DNA from: Limnovirga soli
Lineage (GTDB): Bacteria > Bacteroidota > Bacteroidia > Chitinophagales > Chitinophagaceae
Direction: 5' to 3'
Length of the DNA stretch: 64,000 nucleotides
Assembly: GCF_013106755.1 (NCBI RefSeq)
Contig: NZ_WHPF01000016.1
Span: 50,966-114,965, forward strand
Below the pieces are notes generated by a model. The model did not search any database. It worked only from the letters and a program-made list of their open reading frames with translations, and had not been told where the DNA came from. Positions 52,643 to 61,179 of the stretch are shown here, piece after piece; position 1 is the first letter of the stretch; every line of letters starts with the position of its first letter. The position numbers and the translations under genes were made by a program.

Positions 52643-55033
52643 TTATCTTCTGTTTATGCCAGTTTCCTTTTTGGGCATAATTGCTTTGGGCTGTGTGCCG
52701 TTTAACGGGGCAGCAGGCTTTCTTTTTTTGGCTGTATCTGTTAATAATGGAATTTCACTTTCGGGCACTATGTCCTCTGCTTTTATTTCGGGTAAAGAAT
52801 CACCACCATAATCGGCAGCATTGCCATTGCCAATATCATCTCCTTCGGCGCCTAGTTCCTGTGGTACTCCGTTTATCCAATCGTAGCTGATATCTGATTG
52901 CATAACGTCTGGTTTTGCAAAGGTGGAAGACATATCAAGCGGCAGATTTTTATCGTTGGATGCTTTGTTATAAAAATATCCAAATACCGGCAGGGCTGCA
53001 GAAGCACCCTGGCCTACAGCGGTATTGGCAAAGCGGATAAATCTATCATCGCAACCTGCCCAAACGCCACATAAAAGTTGTGGGGTATAGCCCATAAACC
53101 AGGCATCACTATTATCGTTGGTGGTACCTGTTTTGCCCGCAATTTCGCCGCTAACGCCATAATTCCAAATGCTGTGGCCGGTTCCAAATTGCATCACACC
53201 TTCCATCATTTTTATCACTGAATAAGCAGTAACATCACTGATTACATCCTTACGTTGCGGAATAAATGTTTGCAGGATATTACCATTTTTATCTTCAATA
53301 TGGGTAATGTACATGGGTTTTACATTAAAGCCACGGCCGGGGAACATGCTGTAAGCCTGTATCATTTCTATTAACGAAATTTCAGCTGCGCCCAATGCAA
53401 TAGAAGGGTAGGGATCAACTTTGGCTTTGATATCGCAATTTTTTAAAAATTCAACAAAGCGTTTGGCCCCATCATTCCCTTCTGAGCCTAATTGTTTCAT
53501 GATATAGGCGGTAGCACAGTTACGGGATTGCGCCAAAGCCTGTGCCATTGGCATGGTTTGGCCGGTACAGGTTTTATCAGTTGCAGGCACCAGTCCGTAA
53601 CCATTAAAATTTTGCTGTACATCTTCTACCATGGTATTGGGGGTAAAACCAGCATCTTCTATAGCTAAACTGTATAACAAAGGTTTAATGGTAGAACCTA
53701 CCTGCCTTTTGGTATTGATATTTACGTGATCGTATTTAAATGTTTTAAAATCTATTCCACCTACCCAGGCTTTTACTTCTCCGCTTAATGGATCCATGGC
53801 CATAAAACCTGCCTGTAACATTTGGCGGTGGTATTTAATAGAGTCGTAGGGGGTCATGGTAGTATCCTTAGAACGGTTATTGTTCCAGGCAAATACCTTC
53901 ATTTTGGTTTTTATGTAAAAGGATTTCTTGATGTCATCATCTGCAATTCCCTCTTTTTTCATGTTTTTCCAGCGGTCTGTTTGTTTCATGGCTGATTCTA
54001 ACACATTTTCATATCCCTTCCAAACAGAACCATCTTTAATATTACGCTGACTGTTAAGTATTTGCTGCATATAGGCCATATGCTTAGCTACGGCTTCTTC
54101 AGCATATAACTGCATTCTGGGGTTAATGGTGGTATAAATTTTTAATCCATCCTTATACAGATTATAGTTCTCACCATCCTGTTTTTTATGTTCTTTACAC
54201 CATTTTTTCAATTCTTCGCCCAAAATCATTCTAAAATATGGGGCAAGGCCAGCTGTTTCATCCAGCTTTTTGTAGTTGAGTTTTATAGGCTTATTCTTTA
54301 AATCTGCCGCTTCGGGGGCAGTAATAAATAAGCTTTCTGCCATACGGTCAAGTACCAGGTTTCTTCTATCCAATGCTCTTTTAGGATAGGTTCTGGGGTT
54401 ATAGGCACTGGGTGCATTAACCATACCCACTAGTACAGCTGCTTCTTCAATGCTAATTCTATCGGGCTCTTTTTGAAAAAATGTTTTAGCCGCATTTCTA
54501 ATGCCAAAAACATTATCGCTAAAAGCCACTGTATTTAGATAAAGCGTAAGTATTTCTTCTTTGGTAAAATTGCGTTCCAGCTTAATGGCAATAATAGATT
54601 CTTTTAGTTTTTGAATCATACGAACCACTATATTATTACTGGGGTCATCAGTAAAAAGGTTCTTTGCTGTTTGCATAGATATGGTGCTGGCGCCGCCCTG
54701 AGAGCCTAATGCAAATACGGCCCGGGCTAAGGATCTTGGGTCAATACCATTATGGTCGTAAAAACGCTTGTCTTCAGTGGCTACAAGGGCATTTATAACG
54801 TACTTGCTAATATCTTTATAGGTTACATTCACCCTGTCCTGCAAATAATATTTACCCATCAGGGTGCCATCATCTGCATATACCTGGCTACTTTGCGATC
54901 CTGATGGATTTTGCAATTCGTCAATAGATGGCATGCTGCCAAAAACACCAAAATTTGCCAGTACAATCAACAGAATAAAAAGCCCGATACCAATGAAAAA
55001 TAAACGCCAGAGTATCAATACAGATTTTTTCAT
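52643..55033 (-). CDS. Class A penicillin-binding protein (PBP1A)
   Basis: 796 aa from the ATG at 55031-55033 (MKKSVLILWRLFF). One anchor helix (about 8-28). The glycosyltransferase GT51 domain (about 45-225) has EDKRFYDHNGIDPRSLARA and GGASTISMQTAKNLF. The transpeptidase (about 390-700) has the active-site Ser in RQVGSTIKPLLYSLAIE (STxK), SRN in AQSRNCATAY and KTGTTNDNSDAWFMGYTP. The tail is rich in Pro, Lys and acidic residues. It polymerises and crosslinks peptidoglycan. Confidence 0.95.
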   Translation of the reverse strand: MKKSVLILWRLFFIGIGLFILLIVLANFGVFGSMPSIDELQNPSGSQSSQVYADDGTLMGKYYLQDRVNVTYKDISKYVINALVATEDKRFYDHNGIDPRSLARAVFALGSQGGASTISMQTAKNLFTDDPSNNIVVRMIQKLKESIIAIKLERNFTKEEILTLYLNTVAFSDNVFGIRNAAKTFFQKEPDRISIEEAAVLVGMVNAPSAYNPRTYPKRALDRRNLVLDRMAESLFITAPEAADLKNKPIKLNYKKLDETAGLAPYFRMILGEELKKWCKEHKKQDGENYNLYKDGLKIYTTINPRMQLYAEEAVAKHMAYMQQILNSQRNIKDGSVWKGYENVLESAMKQTDRWKNMKKEGIADDDIKKSFYIKTKMKVFAWNNNRSKDTTMTPYDSIKYHRQMLQAGFMAMDPLSGEVKAWVGGIDFKTFKYDHVNINTKRQVGSTIKPLLYSLAIEDAGFTPNTMVEDVQQNFNGYGLVPATDKTCTGQTMPMAQALAQSRNCATAYIMKQLGSEGNDGAKRFVEFLKNCDIKAKVDPYPSIALGAAEISLIEMIQAYSMFPGRGFNVKPMYITHIEDKNGNILQTFIPQRKDVISDVTAYSVIKMMEGVMQFGTGHSIWNYGVSGEIAGKTGTTNDNSDAWFMGYTPQLLCGVWAGCDDRFIRFANTAVGQGASAALPVFGYFYNKASNDKNLPLDMSSTFAKPDVMQSDISYDWINGVPQELGAEGDDIGNGNAADYGGDSLPEIKAEDIVPESEIPLLTDTAKKRKPAAPLNGTQPKAIMPKKETGINRR

Positions 55034-55169
55034 AACAATGCTTAGAAATTGCAATTTATAGCTTTTATGTACGCTGTTTCAATTTTATGCCAAATGTTCA
55101 TCGTAATCTTCCCATCCATTCCTCTAATCAAAAAATAAGCCTAATAAAAGGTAGTTTTATTATGGTATT

Positions 55170-55248
55170 GGGCGTTGCCCCTTGGGCCCGGGCTTTACGC
55201 TACAAGTCCTCGCTGCGCTGCGGGCTATCCGCTGCAATCCCTAACGCA
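55170..55248 (+). repeat. Intergenic repeat family C
   Basis: GGCGTTGCCCCTTGGGCCCG, GGCTTTACGCTACAAGTCC, then CGCTGCGCTGCGGGC and CAATCCCTAACGCA. The gap 55034-55497 holds this copy and otherwise no gene; a short open frame across it is not credible. Confidence 0.85.
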
Positions 55249-55497
55249 GATATATATTTTCACAAAAGGGCCATTCCTTTTAGCATAACAACCAAAATGT
55301 ATATAAATGAGGCGTAAATATGATGATTTTTCTTCAACAATATGTGCCTGTATTTTCAACTTTGATTAATTTAACTAAACCATAGATAAAATAGAACTGG
55401 AAAAAAGAATAATACCTGTTATTTGCTTTTTTCAGTGGTTAAAAAGTGAACTATTTTATCTGGCTTTGGTTTATTTAAATAGTAATCATTTTATATT

Positions 55498-56016
55498 ATG
55501 GCAAAACCAGGTATCGATTTAATAGATGCGCTTCGCAAAACAGCCGGGCGTTTAAAAAATGGGGCTGCTTATGCATGGGGCAACCACGGAAGTTGTAATT
55601 GTGGCAATCTTTTGCAAGTGGTTACCTTACTTAGCAAAGAAGAGATTTTGCAATATGCACATACTGGCATTGGCGAATGGACAGAAATTGCCGAAGAATA
55701 TTGTGGTGTAACAGATGCACCTTTTAGTTTATTGGTGCATAAACTGGAGCAACTGGGTTTAACCACTTCTGATATTCACCACCTGGAATACCTTGACGAC
55801 AGGGAAGTACTTAACCATTTACCGGGCGGCTTTAGGTGGTTAAAGAGAAATGTAAGAGAAGATGTGATTGTATATTTTGAAACCTTTGCCGATTTGCTGG
55901 AAGAAAAATTGTTATTGCAATTCCCGGTGAATATTGAACAGATAATGACTGAAAAGGCTGCAAAAAAAGATGGGCATGTAATTACAAATACGATGGAATT
56001 AATGCCGGTATACTAA
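55498..56016 (+). CDS. Conserved-looking soluble protein of unknown function
   Basis: 172 aa, no signal or membrane segment. The N-terminal part carries WGNHGSCNCGNLLQVVTLLS, with a CNCG pair; LGLTTSDIHHLEYLDDREVL and LPGGFRWLKRNVREDVIVYF follow. Mostly helical, acidic. I do not recognise the family. It is followed by a terminator and is thus probably its own transcript. Confidence 0.7.
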   Translation: MAKPGIDLIDALRKTAGRLKNGAAYAWGNHGSCNCGNLLQVVTLLSKEEILQYAHTGIGEWTEIAEEYCGVTDAPFSLLVHKLEQLGLTTSDIHHLEYLDDREVLNHLPGGFRWLKRNVREDVIVYFETFADLLEEKLLLQFPVNIEQIMTEKAAKKDGHVITNTMELMPVY

Positions 56017-56042
56017 ATAGTAAAAAAATAGCATAAAATTTA

Positions 56043-56067
56043 CCCTGCTTTAGGCAGGGTTTTTTGT
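56043..56067 (+). terminator. Terminator before pyrR
   Basis: CCCTGC-TTTA-GCAGGGTTTTTTG, 6-bp stem with U-run, 27 bp past the preceding stop and 13 bp before the pyrR ATG. Confidence 0.9.
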
Positions 56068-56079
56068 TTATGCAGTTGA

Positions 56080-56631
56080 ATGAATTATTTTAGTGCCAAA
56101 TTGTTGGCATTGAAATCTATTTTAACTGAACAGGAACTGGCATTAAGCATTAAAAGACTGGCACACCAGATTCTTGAGAAACATCTTGACCTTGAAAATA
56201 CGGTGATTATTGGCATGCAACCCAGAGGTATTTTTTTAAGCGATAGAATTGTAAACGAACTGGTATTACTGGAAGCCCCTGAAAAAATTGCTTACGGCAA
56301 GCTGGATATTACCTTTTACCGTGATGATGTAAGAAGGGAAATTAAGTTTGCAAATACCACCAATATACCCTTTAGCATAGAAAATAAAAACGTAATTATT
56401 ATTGATGATGTGTTGTGGACCGGACGTACCATTCGTGCCGCTTTAGATGCGCTTAACGATTTTGGCCGGCCATCAAAAGTTGAATTGTGTGTGTTAATAG
56501 ACCGCAGGTTTAACCGGGAATTGCCCATACATGCAGATTATGTTGGGCGCACCATTGATACCTTTTACTCACAAAAAGTATTTGTACACTGGAAAGAAAA
56601 TTTTGGTGTAGACGAAGTGGTGCTGGTATAA
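56080..56631 (+). CDS. pyrR: PyrR-type phosphoribosyltransferase
   Basis: 183 aa. PRPP-binding motif in VIIIDDVLWTGRTIRAALDA, with VIIGMQPRGIFLSDRIV and LPIHADYVGRTIDTF. PyrR proteins have uracil phosphoribosyltransferase activity and, in Firmicutes, bind pyr mRNA to cause attenuation. Whether it acts on RNA here is not known. Lies upstream of pyrB with a family C repeat between them (213-bp gap), and pyrE is 2.9 kb away. Confidence 0.9.
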   Translation: MNYFSAKLLALKSILTEQELALSIKRLAHQILEKHLDLENTVIIGMQPRGIFLSDRIVNELVLLEAPEKIAYGKLDITFYRDDVRREIKFANTTNIPFSIENKNVIIIDDVLWTGRTIRAALDALNDFGRPSKVELCVLIDRRFNRELPIHADYVGRTIDTFYSQKVFVHWKENFGVDEVVLV

Positions 56632-56639
56632 TGCTTTTT

Positions 56640-56725
56640 GCGTTAGGGATTGCAGCGTAAAGCCCACAGCCACGCCCCGTGGCGAGGACTTGTAGTGGAA
56701 AGCCCGGCCCAAAGGGCAACGCCCA
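56640..56725 (-). repeat. Intergenic repeat family C
   Basis: GCGTTAGGGATTGCAGCGTA, AAGCCCACAGCCACGCCCCG, TGGCGAGGACTTGTAG, then GCCCGGCCCAAAGGGC. Inverted relative to the copies at 55.2 and 57.9 kb. Between pyrR and pyrB. CCACGCCCCGTGG here replaces GCTGCGCTGC. Confidence 0.85.
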
Positions 56726-56843
56726 ATTTGCTACCCTTCTCCATTTGTTTTGAGAATAGCTAGCCAAAAGATATTCACATTAGAGACATGAAAAATAAAA
56801 AGCGGTTGCATAAACTAAAACTATCTATTAACTTCGCTTTTTA

Positions 56844-57770
56844 ATGAAACTTACTACTCCACATTTGCTGGGTATTAAAGACCTTACGAAAGAGGATATT
56901 GAACTACTTCTTTCTACAGCAAAACAATTTAAGGAAGTATTACAGAGACCAGTTAAAAAGGTTCCTTCTTTAAGAGATATTACCATTGTAAACCTTTTCT
57001 TCGAAAATTCTACCCGTACCAGGATGTCTTTTGAGCTGGCCGAAAAAAGGCTGGGAGCCGATTCACTTAATTTTACTTCCAGCGCCTCATCGGTAGCAAA
57101 AGGCGAAACACTGCTTGATACGGTAAATAATATTCTAAGTATGAAGGTGGATATGGTGGTGTTACGCCATAGTGCCAGCGGCGCACCGCATTTTCTTGCC
57201 AAACATATTCCTGCAGCTATAGTAAATGCCGGTGATGGTATTAACGAACATCCCACACAAGCTTTACTGGATGCATTTTCTATGCTGGAAAAAAAGGAAA
57301 CGCTTGAAGGCTTAAAAGTTGCCATCATTGGCGATATAATGCATAGCAGGGTGGCTCTAAGCAATATTTATCTGCTAAATAAAATGGGTGCCGAAGTAAT
57401 GGTGGCTGGACCGCCCACATTAATTCCAAAGCATATAGTAGAAGCATTTGGCATTAGGGTAACTTATAATGTAAACGAGGCCCTTCAATGGTGCGATGTA
57501 GCTAATGTGTTACGTATACAGCTGGAACGTCAAAATCAACCGCTGTTCTCTTCATTAAGAGAGTATAACCTGGCCTATGGCATAAAACGCAGCATGCTGG
57601 AAAAACTAAATAAAGAAATTGTAATTATGCACCCGGGCCCCATTAACAGGGGCGTAGAATTAGATAGCGATGTGGCAGATGGTCCGCATTCTATTATTCT
57701 TAATCAGGTAGAAAATGGGGTAGCAGTGCGTATGGCAGCCTTATACCTGCTTAGTCCGCGTACACCATAA
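56844..57770 (+). CDS. pyrB: Aspartate carbamoyltransferase catalytic subunit
   Basis: 308 aa. Condenses carbamoyl phosphate and aspartate in pyrimidine synthesis. Motifs: FFENSTRTRMSFELAEKRLG (carbamoyl phosphate), RHSASGAPHFLAKH, GDGINEHPTQALLDAFSMLE and MHPGPINRGVELDSDVADG (aspartate loop). Length equals the catalytic chain of E. coli. No pyrI regulatory chain follows; a family C repeat and coaD do. Confidence 0.95.
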   Translation: MKLTTPHLLGIKDLTKEDIELLLSTAKQFKEVLQRPVKKVPSLRDITIVNLFFENSTRTRMSFELAEKRLGADSLNFTSSASSVAKGETLLDTVNNILSMKVDMVVLRHSASGAPHFLAKHIPAAIVNAGDGINEHPTQALLDAFSMLEKKETLEGLKVAIIGDIMHSRVALSNIYLLNKMGAEVMVAGPPTLIPKHIVEAFGIRVTYNVNEALQWCDVANVLRIQLERQNQPLFSSLREYNLAYGIKRSMLEKLNKEIVIMHPGPINRGVELDSDVADGPHSIILNQVENGVAVRMAALYLLSPRTP

Positions 57771-57896
57771 CCATAACATTTTAATTATACAATGCCCATT
57801 CATTTGCGAGTGGGTATTTTTTTTAAAACAATAACCAATCTGTATATTACAGCGTATTTGCTGTATGCCAATAAGGGCTAAAACGGCAGGGTAGCA

Positions 57897-57983
57897 GGGC
57901 GTTACCCTTACGGGTCGGGCTTTACGCTGCAAGTCCTCGCCACGGGGCGTGGCTGCGGGCTTCACGCTGCAATCCCTAACGCA
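57897..57983 (+). repeat. Intergenic repeat family C
   Basis: GGGCGTTACCCTTACGGGTC, GGGCTTTACGCTGCAAGTCC, CGCCACGGGGCGTGGCTGC and CAATCCCTAACGCA. It lies directly before the coaD coding region, whose apparent upstream frame extension crosses it. Confidence 0.87.
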
Positions 57984-58038
57984 ACAGCCAATACTATTAT
58001 TCATGCCGTTGGTAAACGGTAAACCAGCATTCATAAAC

Positions 58039-58515
58039 ATGCAACAAAGAATTTGTCTTTTCCCGGGTACATTCGATCCTGTAACACTGGGCCATACCGA
58101 TATCATCAACAGGGCATTGCCTTTGTTTGATAAAATTGTGGTAGGCATTGGAATGAATTCCTCAAAAGCACCCATGTTTCCCGAAGCACAACGCCTGCAA
58201 TGGTTTAGAGAAATTTATATAAATGAACCCAAAGTAGATGTAAAAAGTTATGACGGATTAACTGTAGACTTTTGCAAAACTATAGGCGCCAATTTTATAT
58301 TAAGAGGCATTCGTTTTGTGAGCGATTTTGAATACGAAAAAACCATTGCCGACGCCAACCGCATGCTGGATAGAAATATTGAAACCGTATTCCTTACCGG
58401 TGAACCACAATATAGTTCTGTAGCATCTACCATTGTGCGGGATATTCTAAAACACCATGGCGATGCATCTCCATTTTTACCACAGGCCGTTATTAATACT
58501 TTAAAAAATAAATAG
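58039..58515 (+). CDS. coaD: Phosphopantetheine adenylyltransferase
   Basis: 158 aa from the ATG at 58039 (MQQRICLFPGTFDPVTLGHT). Transfers AMP from ATP to 4'-phosphopantetheine, the penultimate CoA step. TLGH at 16-19 is the nucleotidyltransferase motif; YDGLTVDFCKTIGANFILRG and YSSVASTIVRDILKHHGD follow. The usual family length (about 160) supports this start rather than the repeat-derived upstream frame. Confidence 0.95.
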   Translation: MQQRICLFPGTFDPVTLGHTDIINRALPLFDKIVVGIGMNSSKAPMFPEAQRLQWFREIYINEPKVDVKSYDGLTVDFCKTIGANFILRGIRFVSDFEYEKTIADANRMLDRNIETVFLTGEPQYSSVASTIVRDILKHHGDASPFLPQAVINTLKNK

Positions 58516-58517
58516 TC

Positions 58518-58955
58518 TTGTCTACTTCTATCTGGTTTAATAAAAACATTGCACTGGCAAATTTGCAGCAATTAGGTAAGAATAATATGGGCGACCATCT
58601 TGGCATTTTGTTTACCGAAATAGGCCCGGATTTTATAAAAGCTACCATGCCGGTAGATCATCGTACCCATCAGCCTTATGGATTATTACATGGCGGTGCT
58701 TCTGCAGTGCTGGCAGAAACTTTGGGTAGTGTGGCATCTGCCATGGTTATTGATCATGAAAAATTTATTAGTGTTGGCATAGAAATAAATGCCAATCATG
58801 TACGTGGGGTACGCAGCGGTACTGTAACAGGCACCTGCACACCTATACATATTGGCGCCAGTACACATGTGTGGGATATTCATATTCAGGATGATGCCAA
58901 TAATAAATTGGTATGTGTATCGCGTTTAACCGTATCTATTCTAAAAAGAAAATAG
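58518..58955 (+). CDS. PaaI-like hotdog thioesterase
   Basis: 145 aa if started at the TTG at 58518, two bases after the coaD stop. The next ATG (58587) would drop 23 residues that look like a normal family N-terminus (WFNKNIALANLQQLGKNNMG). Hotdog-fold landmarks: VDHRTHQPYGLLHGGASAVL, AETLGSVASAMVI and GIEINANHVRGVRSGTVTGT. Members hydrolyse acyl-CoA thioesters. It is translationally close to coaD, so the pair may be coupled. Confidence 0.85.
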   Translation: MSTSIWFNKNIALANLQQLGKNNMGDHLGILFTEIGPDFIKATMPVDHRTHQPYGLLHGGASAVLAETLGSVASAMVIDHEKFISVGIEINANHVRGVRSGTVTGTCTPIHIGASTHVWDIHIQDDANNKLVCVSRLTVSILKRK

Positions 58956-58963
58956 TAACAGGG

Positions 58964-59386
58964 TTATTTGCTTTTATACAGGCTAATAATTTCTGTAATG
59001 TTTTTATAGGTGTTGTGCAGGCATTCGTTAATTTGATTGTCATCCGCCCACATAATCTGCTCAATGTCTTCCTCGGTTTGGGGTACCAAAGTTTCATCTC
59101 CGGTGGTTTGCATCAGGTACCAGTGCGATTCTTTTATAACATCCTGTTGTATATAGGTATCAAAATATTCATGGTAAGTGATGCCCAGTAAAGGGCCCAA
59201 TTGCAATTGCCAAACACCGGTTTCTTCACCTACTTCTCTTAATGCACATTCAGCTATGGTTTCACCTTCATCCAGTTTGCCTTTTGGTAAATCCCATTTG
59301 CCTCGTCTGAAAATCATCAACAATTCGCCTTTTTTATTGGTAACCAAACCGCCTGCTGCAATTATTTTTTTCATGAGTACCTTCAT
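58964..59386 (-). CDS. NUDIX hydrolase
   Basis: 140 aa from the ATG at 59384-59386; an ATG at 59374 is also possible. The Nudix box is complete at about residues 36-58 (GKLDEGETIAECALREVGEE then TGV), preceded by RGKWDLPK. Pyrophosphohydrolase of a nucleoside diphosphate-linked substrate, not further resolvable. It is convergent with the thioesterase gene (eight bases apart) and divergent from pyrE. Confidence 0.92.
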   Translation of the reverse strand: MKVLMKKIIAAGGLVTNKKGELLMIFRRGKWDLPKGKLDEGETIAECALREVGEETGVWQLQLGPLLGITYHEYFDTYIQQDVIKESHWYLMQTTGDETLVPQTEEDIEQIMWADDNQINECLHNTYKNITEIISLYKSK

Positions 59387-59497
59387 TTGTGCAAACAAAA
59401 TTACTGGAAGCAATATAGTTTATGAACTTTTTATAATTGCCGGGGACTGATAATCACAAATAGATATTACTTTAGCTGCATTATTAAAGACAATATT

Positions 59498-60136
59498 ATG
59501 ACGAGTTCTAACGAGAAGGCAGTAGCAGAGAAATTATTACAAACAGGTGCAGTAAAATTAAGTCCGCAAGCACCCTTTACCTGGGCCAGCGGTTGGAAAA
59601 GCCCTATTTATTGCGATAACAGAAAAGTATTATCATTCCCCTATATACGCGATTTTGTAAAGAGCGAATTGTGCAATGTTATATTTGAACAATTCCCCGA
59701 AGCTGAATTGTTGGCAGGGGTGGCAACTGCAGGTATTGCCTGGGGTGCAATGGCGGCAGACCAGTTAAAATTGCCTTTTGCCTATGTTAGGCCAAAACCA
59801 AAAGAACATGGCATGGGCAATCAGATTGAAGGGGCTTATGAGCCCGGTCAAAAAGTAGTGGTAATTGAGGATCTTATTTCTACAGGTAAAAGCAGCCTGC
59901 AGGTAGTAGATGTATTGCGCAATGCTGGTGTAGAGGTAATTGGTATGGTATCTATTTTTAATTATGGTTTTGATAAAGCCACAGAAGCTTTTGCAGAAAA
60001 AAACTGCCGGTTTATTTCGCTTACAAATTATAGTGCCATGATTGAGCTGGCAGTAGAGAAAAATATTATTACCGCCGATTTGGAGAATGTGTTGATGCAA
60101 TGGCGTACAGATCCGGCGGGGTGGACTGGTATTTAG
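59498..60136 (+). CDS. pyrE: Orotate phosphoribosyltransferase
   Basis: 212 aa. Joins orotate and PRPP to give OMP. PRPP motif VVVIEDLISTGKSSLQVVDV; also KLSPQAPFTWASGWKSPIYC, PYVRPK-like FAYVRPKPKEHGMGNQIEGA, and LLAGVATAGIAWGAMAA. Third pyrimidine gene near pyrR and pyrB, though separate from them. Confidence 0.95.
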   Translation: MTSSNEKAVAEKLLQTGAVKLSPQAPFTWASGWKSPIYCDNRKVLSFPYIRDFVKSELCNVIFEQFPEAELLAGVATAGIAWGAMAADQLKLPFAYVRPKPKEHGMGNQIEGAYEPGQKVVVIEDLISTGKSSLQVVDVLRNAGVEVIGMVSIFNYGFDKATEAFAEKNCRFISLTNYSAMIELAVEKNIITADLENVLMQWRTDPAGWTGI

Positions 60137-60194
60137 GCTGTTATAACTGCTGCCATACATTTTGCAGTACAAGAGTGCGACGCAAGCAGGCTAC
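60137..60194 (+). repeat. Interspersed intergenic repeat, core A
   Basis: GGCTGTTATAACTGCTGCC flank, core GTACAAGAGTGCGACGCAAG at 60167-60186, then CAGGCTAC. Between pyrE and the HMA-like gene. Confidence 0.9.
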
Positions 60195-60235
60195 AGGATA
60201 GCGATATAGTTGGGTTCAATATAAAAATATACTAC

Positions 60236-60655
60236 ATGAAAAAGGGATTAATCATATTGTTATTGGTTATTGCAGGCAATATTGCCCATAGCCAGGTAAT
60301 GCAGCAAAAACCAGTGTGGGTTACTATTAGTTTACCTCAAATGAAATGCTGGGTGTGTAAAGAAAACCTGGAAGCCTATTTGCTACAGGAGAAGGGGCCC
60401 AACGGCGATGCAGGTATTATTAAAACCATGATTAACCTGGGTGCAGCCAATATGCGGGTGCAGTATTATCCTGACCGCATTACACTCGATTATATACGCA
60501 CTTCTTTGAATAATGCAGGGTATGATGCGGATAGTACAAAAGCGGTTCCTGAAGCCTATAATATGTTGCCCCCCATTTGCAAAAGAAAAGAAGAAGGCGG
60601 TGGCCCACAGAAGGGAAAACCTTGTAATATTGACCCTAAATTATTGCAGAAATAA
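60236..60655 (+). CDS. Secreted heavy-metal-associated (HMA)-like protein
   Basis: 139 aa with signal peptide (IILLLVIAGNIAHSQ). The HMA-like beta-alpha-beta part has VTISLPQMKCWVCKENLEAY, a MxCxxC-type pair (MKCWVC), and IRTSLNNAGYDADSTKAVPE. A second Cys lies in LPPICKRKE and a third in KGKPCNID. A periplasmic copper or other metal carrier is the likely role. Its stop overlaps the GNAT start (TAATG), so the two are coupled. Confidence 0.8.
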   Translation: MKKGLIILLLVIAGNIAHSQVMQQKPVWVTISLPQMKCWVCKENLEAYLLQEKGPNGDAGIIKTMINLGAANMRVQYYPDRITLDYIRTSLNNAGYDADSTKAVPEAYNMLPPICKRKEEGGGPQKGKPCNIDPKLLQK

Positions 60656-61179
60656 TGGGGCCGGTTATTATTAGCAGGGTTACCATAGATGATATTGCAG
60701 TTCTCCAGCAACTAAGTATCAGCACCTTTACTGATACTTATGCGGCCTATAATACTGCTGAAGATATGGCTAACCATGTTGCCACCCATTTTAGCGAAAC
60801 GGTGTTAATGGATGAGCTAAATGCTGCTGACAGCTTTTTCTTTTTTGCTAAAGTAGATAATGTTATTGCGGGCTATATAAAGCTGCGTACCTCTCATCAG
60901 CCTTTGGAATTAGAAGCCTACCAGTCTATAGAAGTTGAGCGCATTTATACAGATAAAACCTTTCACGGTAAAGGCATTGGATATGCCTTAATAGCATATG
61001 CCTTATTATTTGCTGCCGAACAGCAAAAACAGGTTATTTGGCTGGGTGTTTGGAAACAGAATGAAAAAGCCATTGCATTTTACCAACGGCAGGGATTTGA
61101 AATTTTTGGTGAGCATGTTTTTGTGCTGGGCCAGGATGAGCAGTGGGACTGGCTTATGAAAAAGCATTTGGCAGGCTAA
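60655..61179 (+). CDS. GNAT family N-acetyltransferase
   Basis: 174 aa. Acetyl-CoA-binding motif in IYTDKTFHGKGIGYALIAYA (the Q/RxxGxG/A turn), with VIWLGVWKQNEKAIAFYQRQ and GFEIFGEHVFVLG near the C-terminus. The strand with IAGYIKLRTS is typical. Acceptor substrate unknown; small amines, amino acids or protein N-termini are all possible. Overlaps the HMA-like gene by one base upstream and the alpha/beta hydrolase by 26 bp at the 3' end. Confidence 0.9.
   Translation: MGPVIISRVTIDDIAVLQQLSISTFTDTYAAYNTAEDMANHVATHFSETVLMDELNAADSFFFFAKVDNVIAGYIKLRTSHQPLELEAYQSIEVERIYTDKTFHGKGIGYALIAYALLFAAEQQKQVIWLGVWKQNEKAIAFYQRQGFEIFGEHVFVLGQDEQWDWLMKKHLAG

Noticed and set aside
55087..55317. 76-aa plus-strand frame
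   Set aside because: Mostly a family C repeat; the same repeat gives similar false frames elsewhere.
56080..56843. PyrR-binding attenuator before pyrB
   Set aside because: The gap holds a family C repeat; I could not find a PyrR-type anti-antiterminator sequence or a terminator with U-run just before pyrB.
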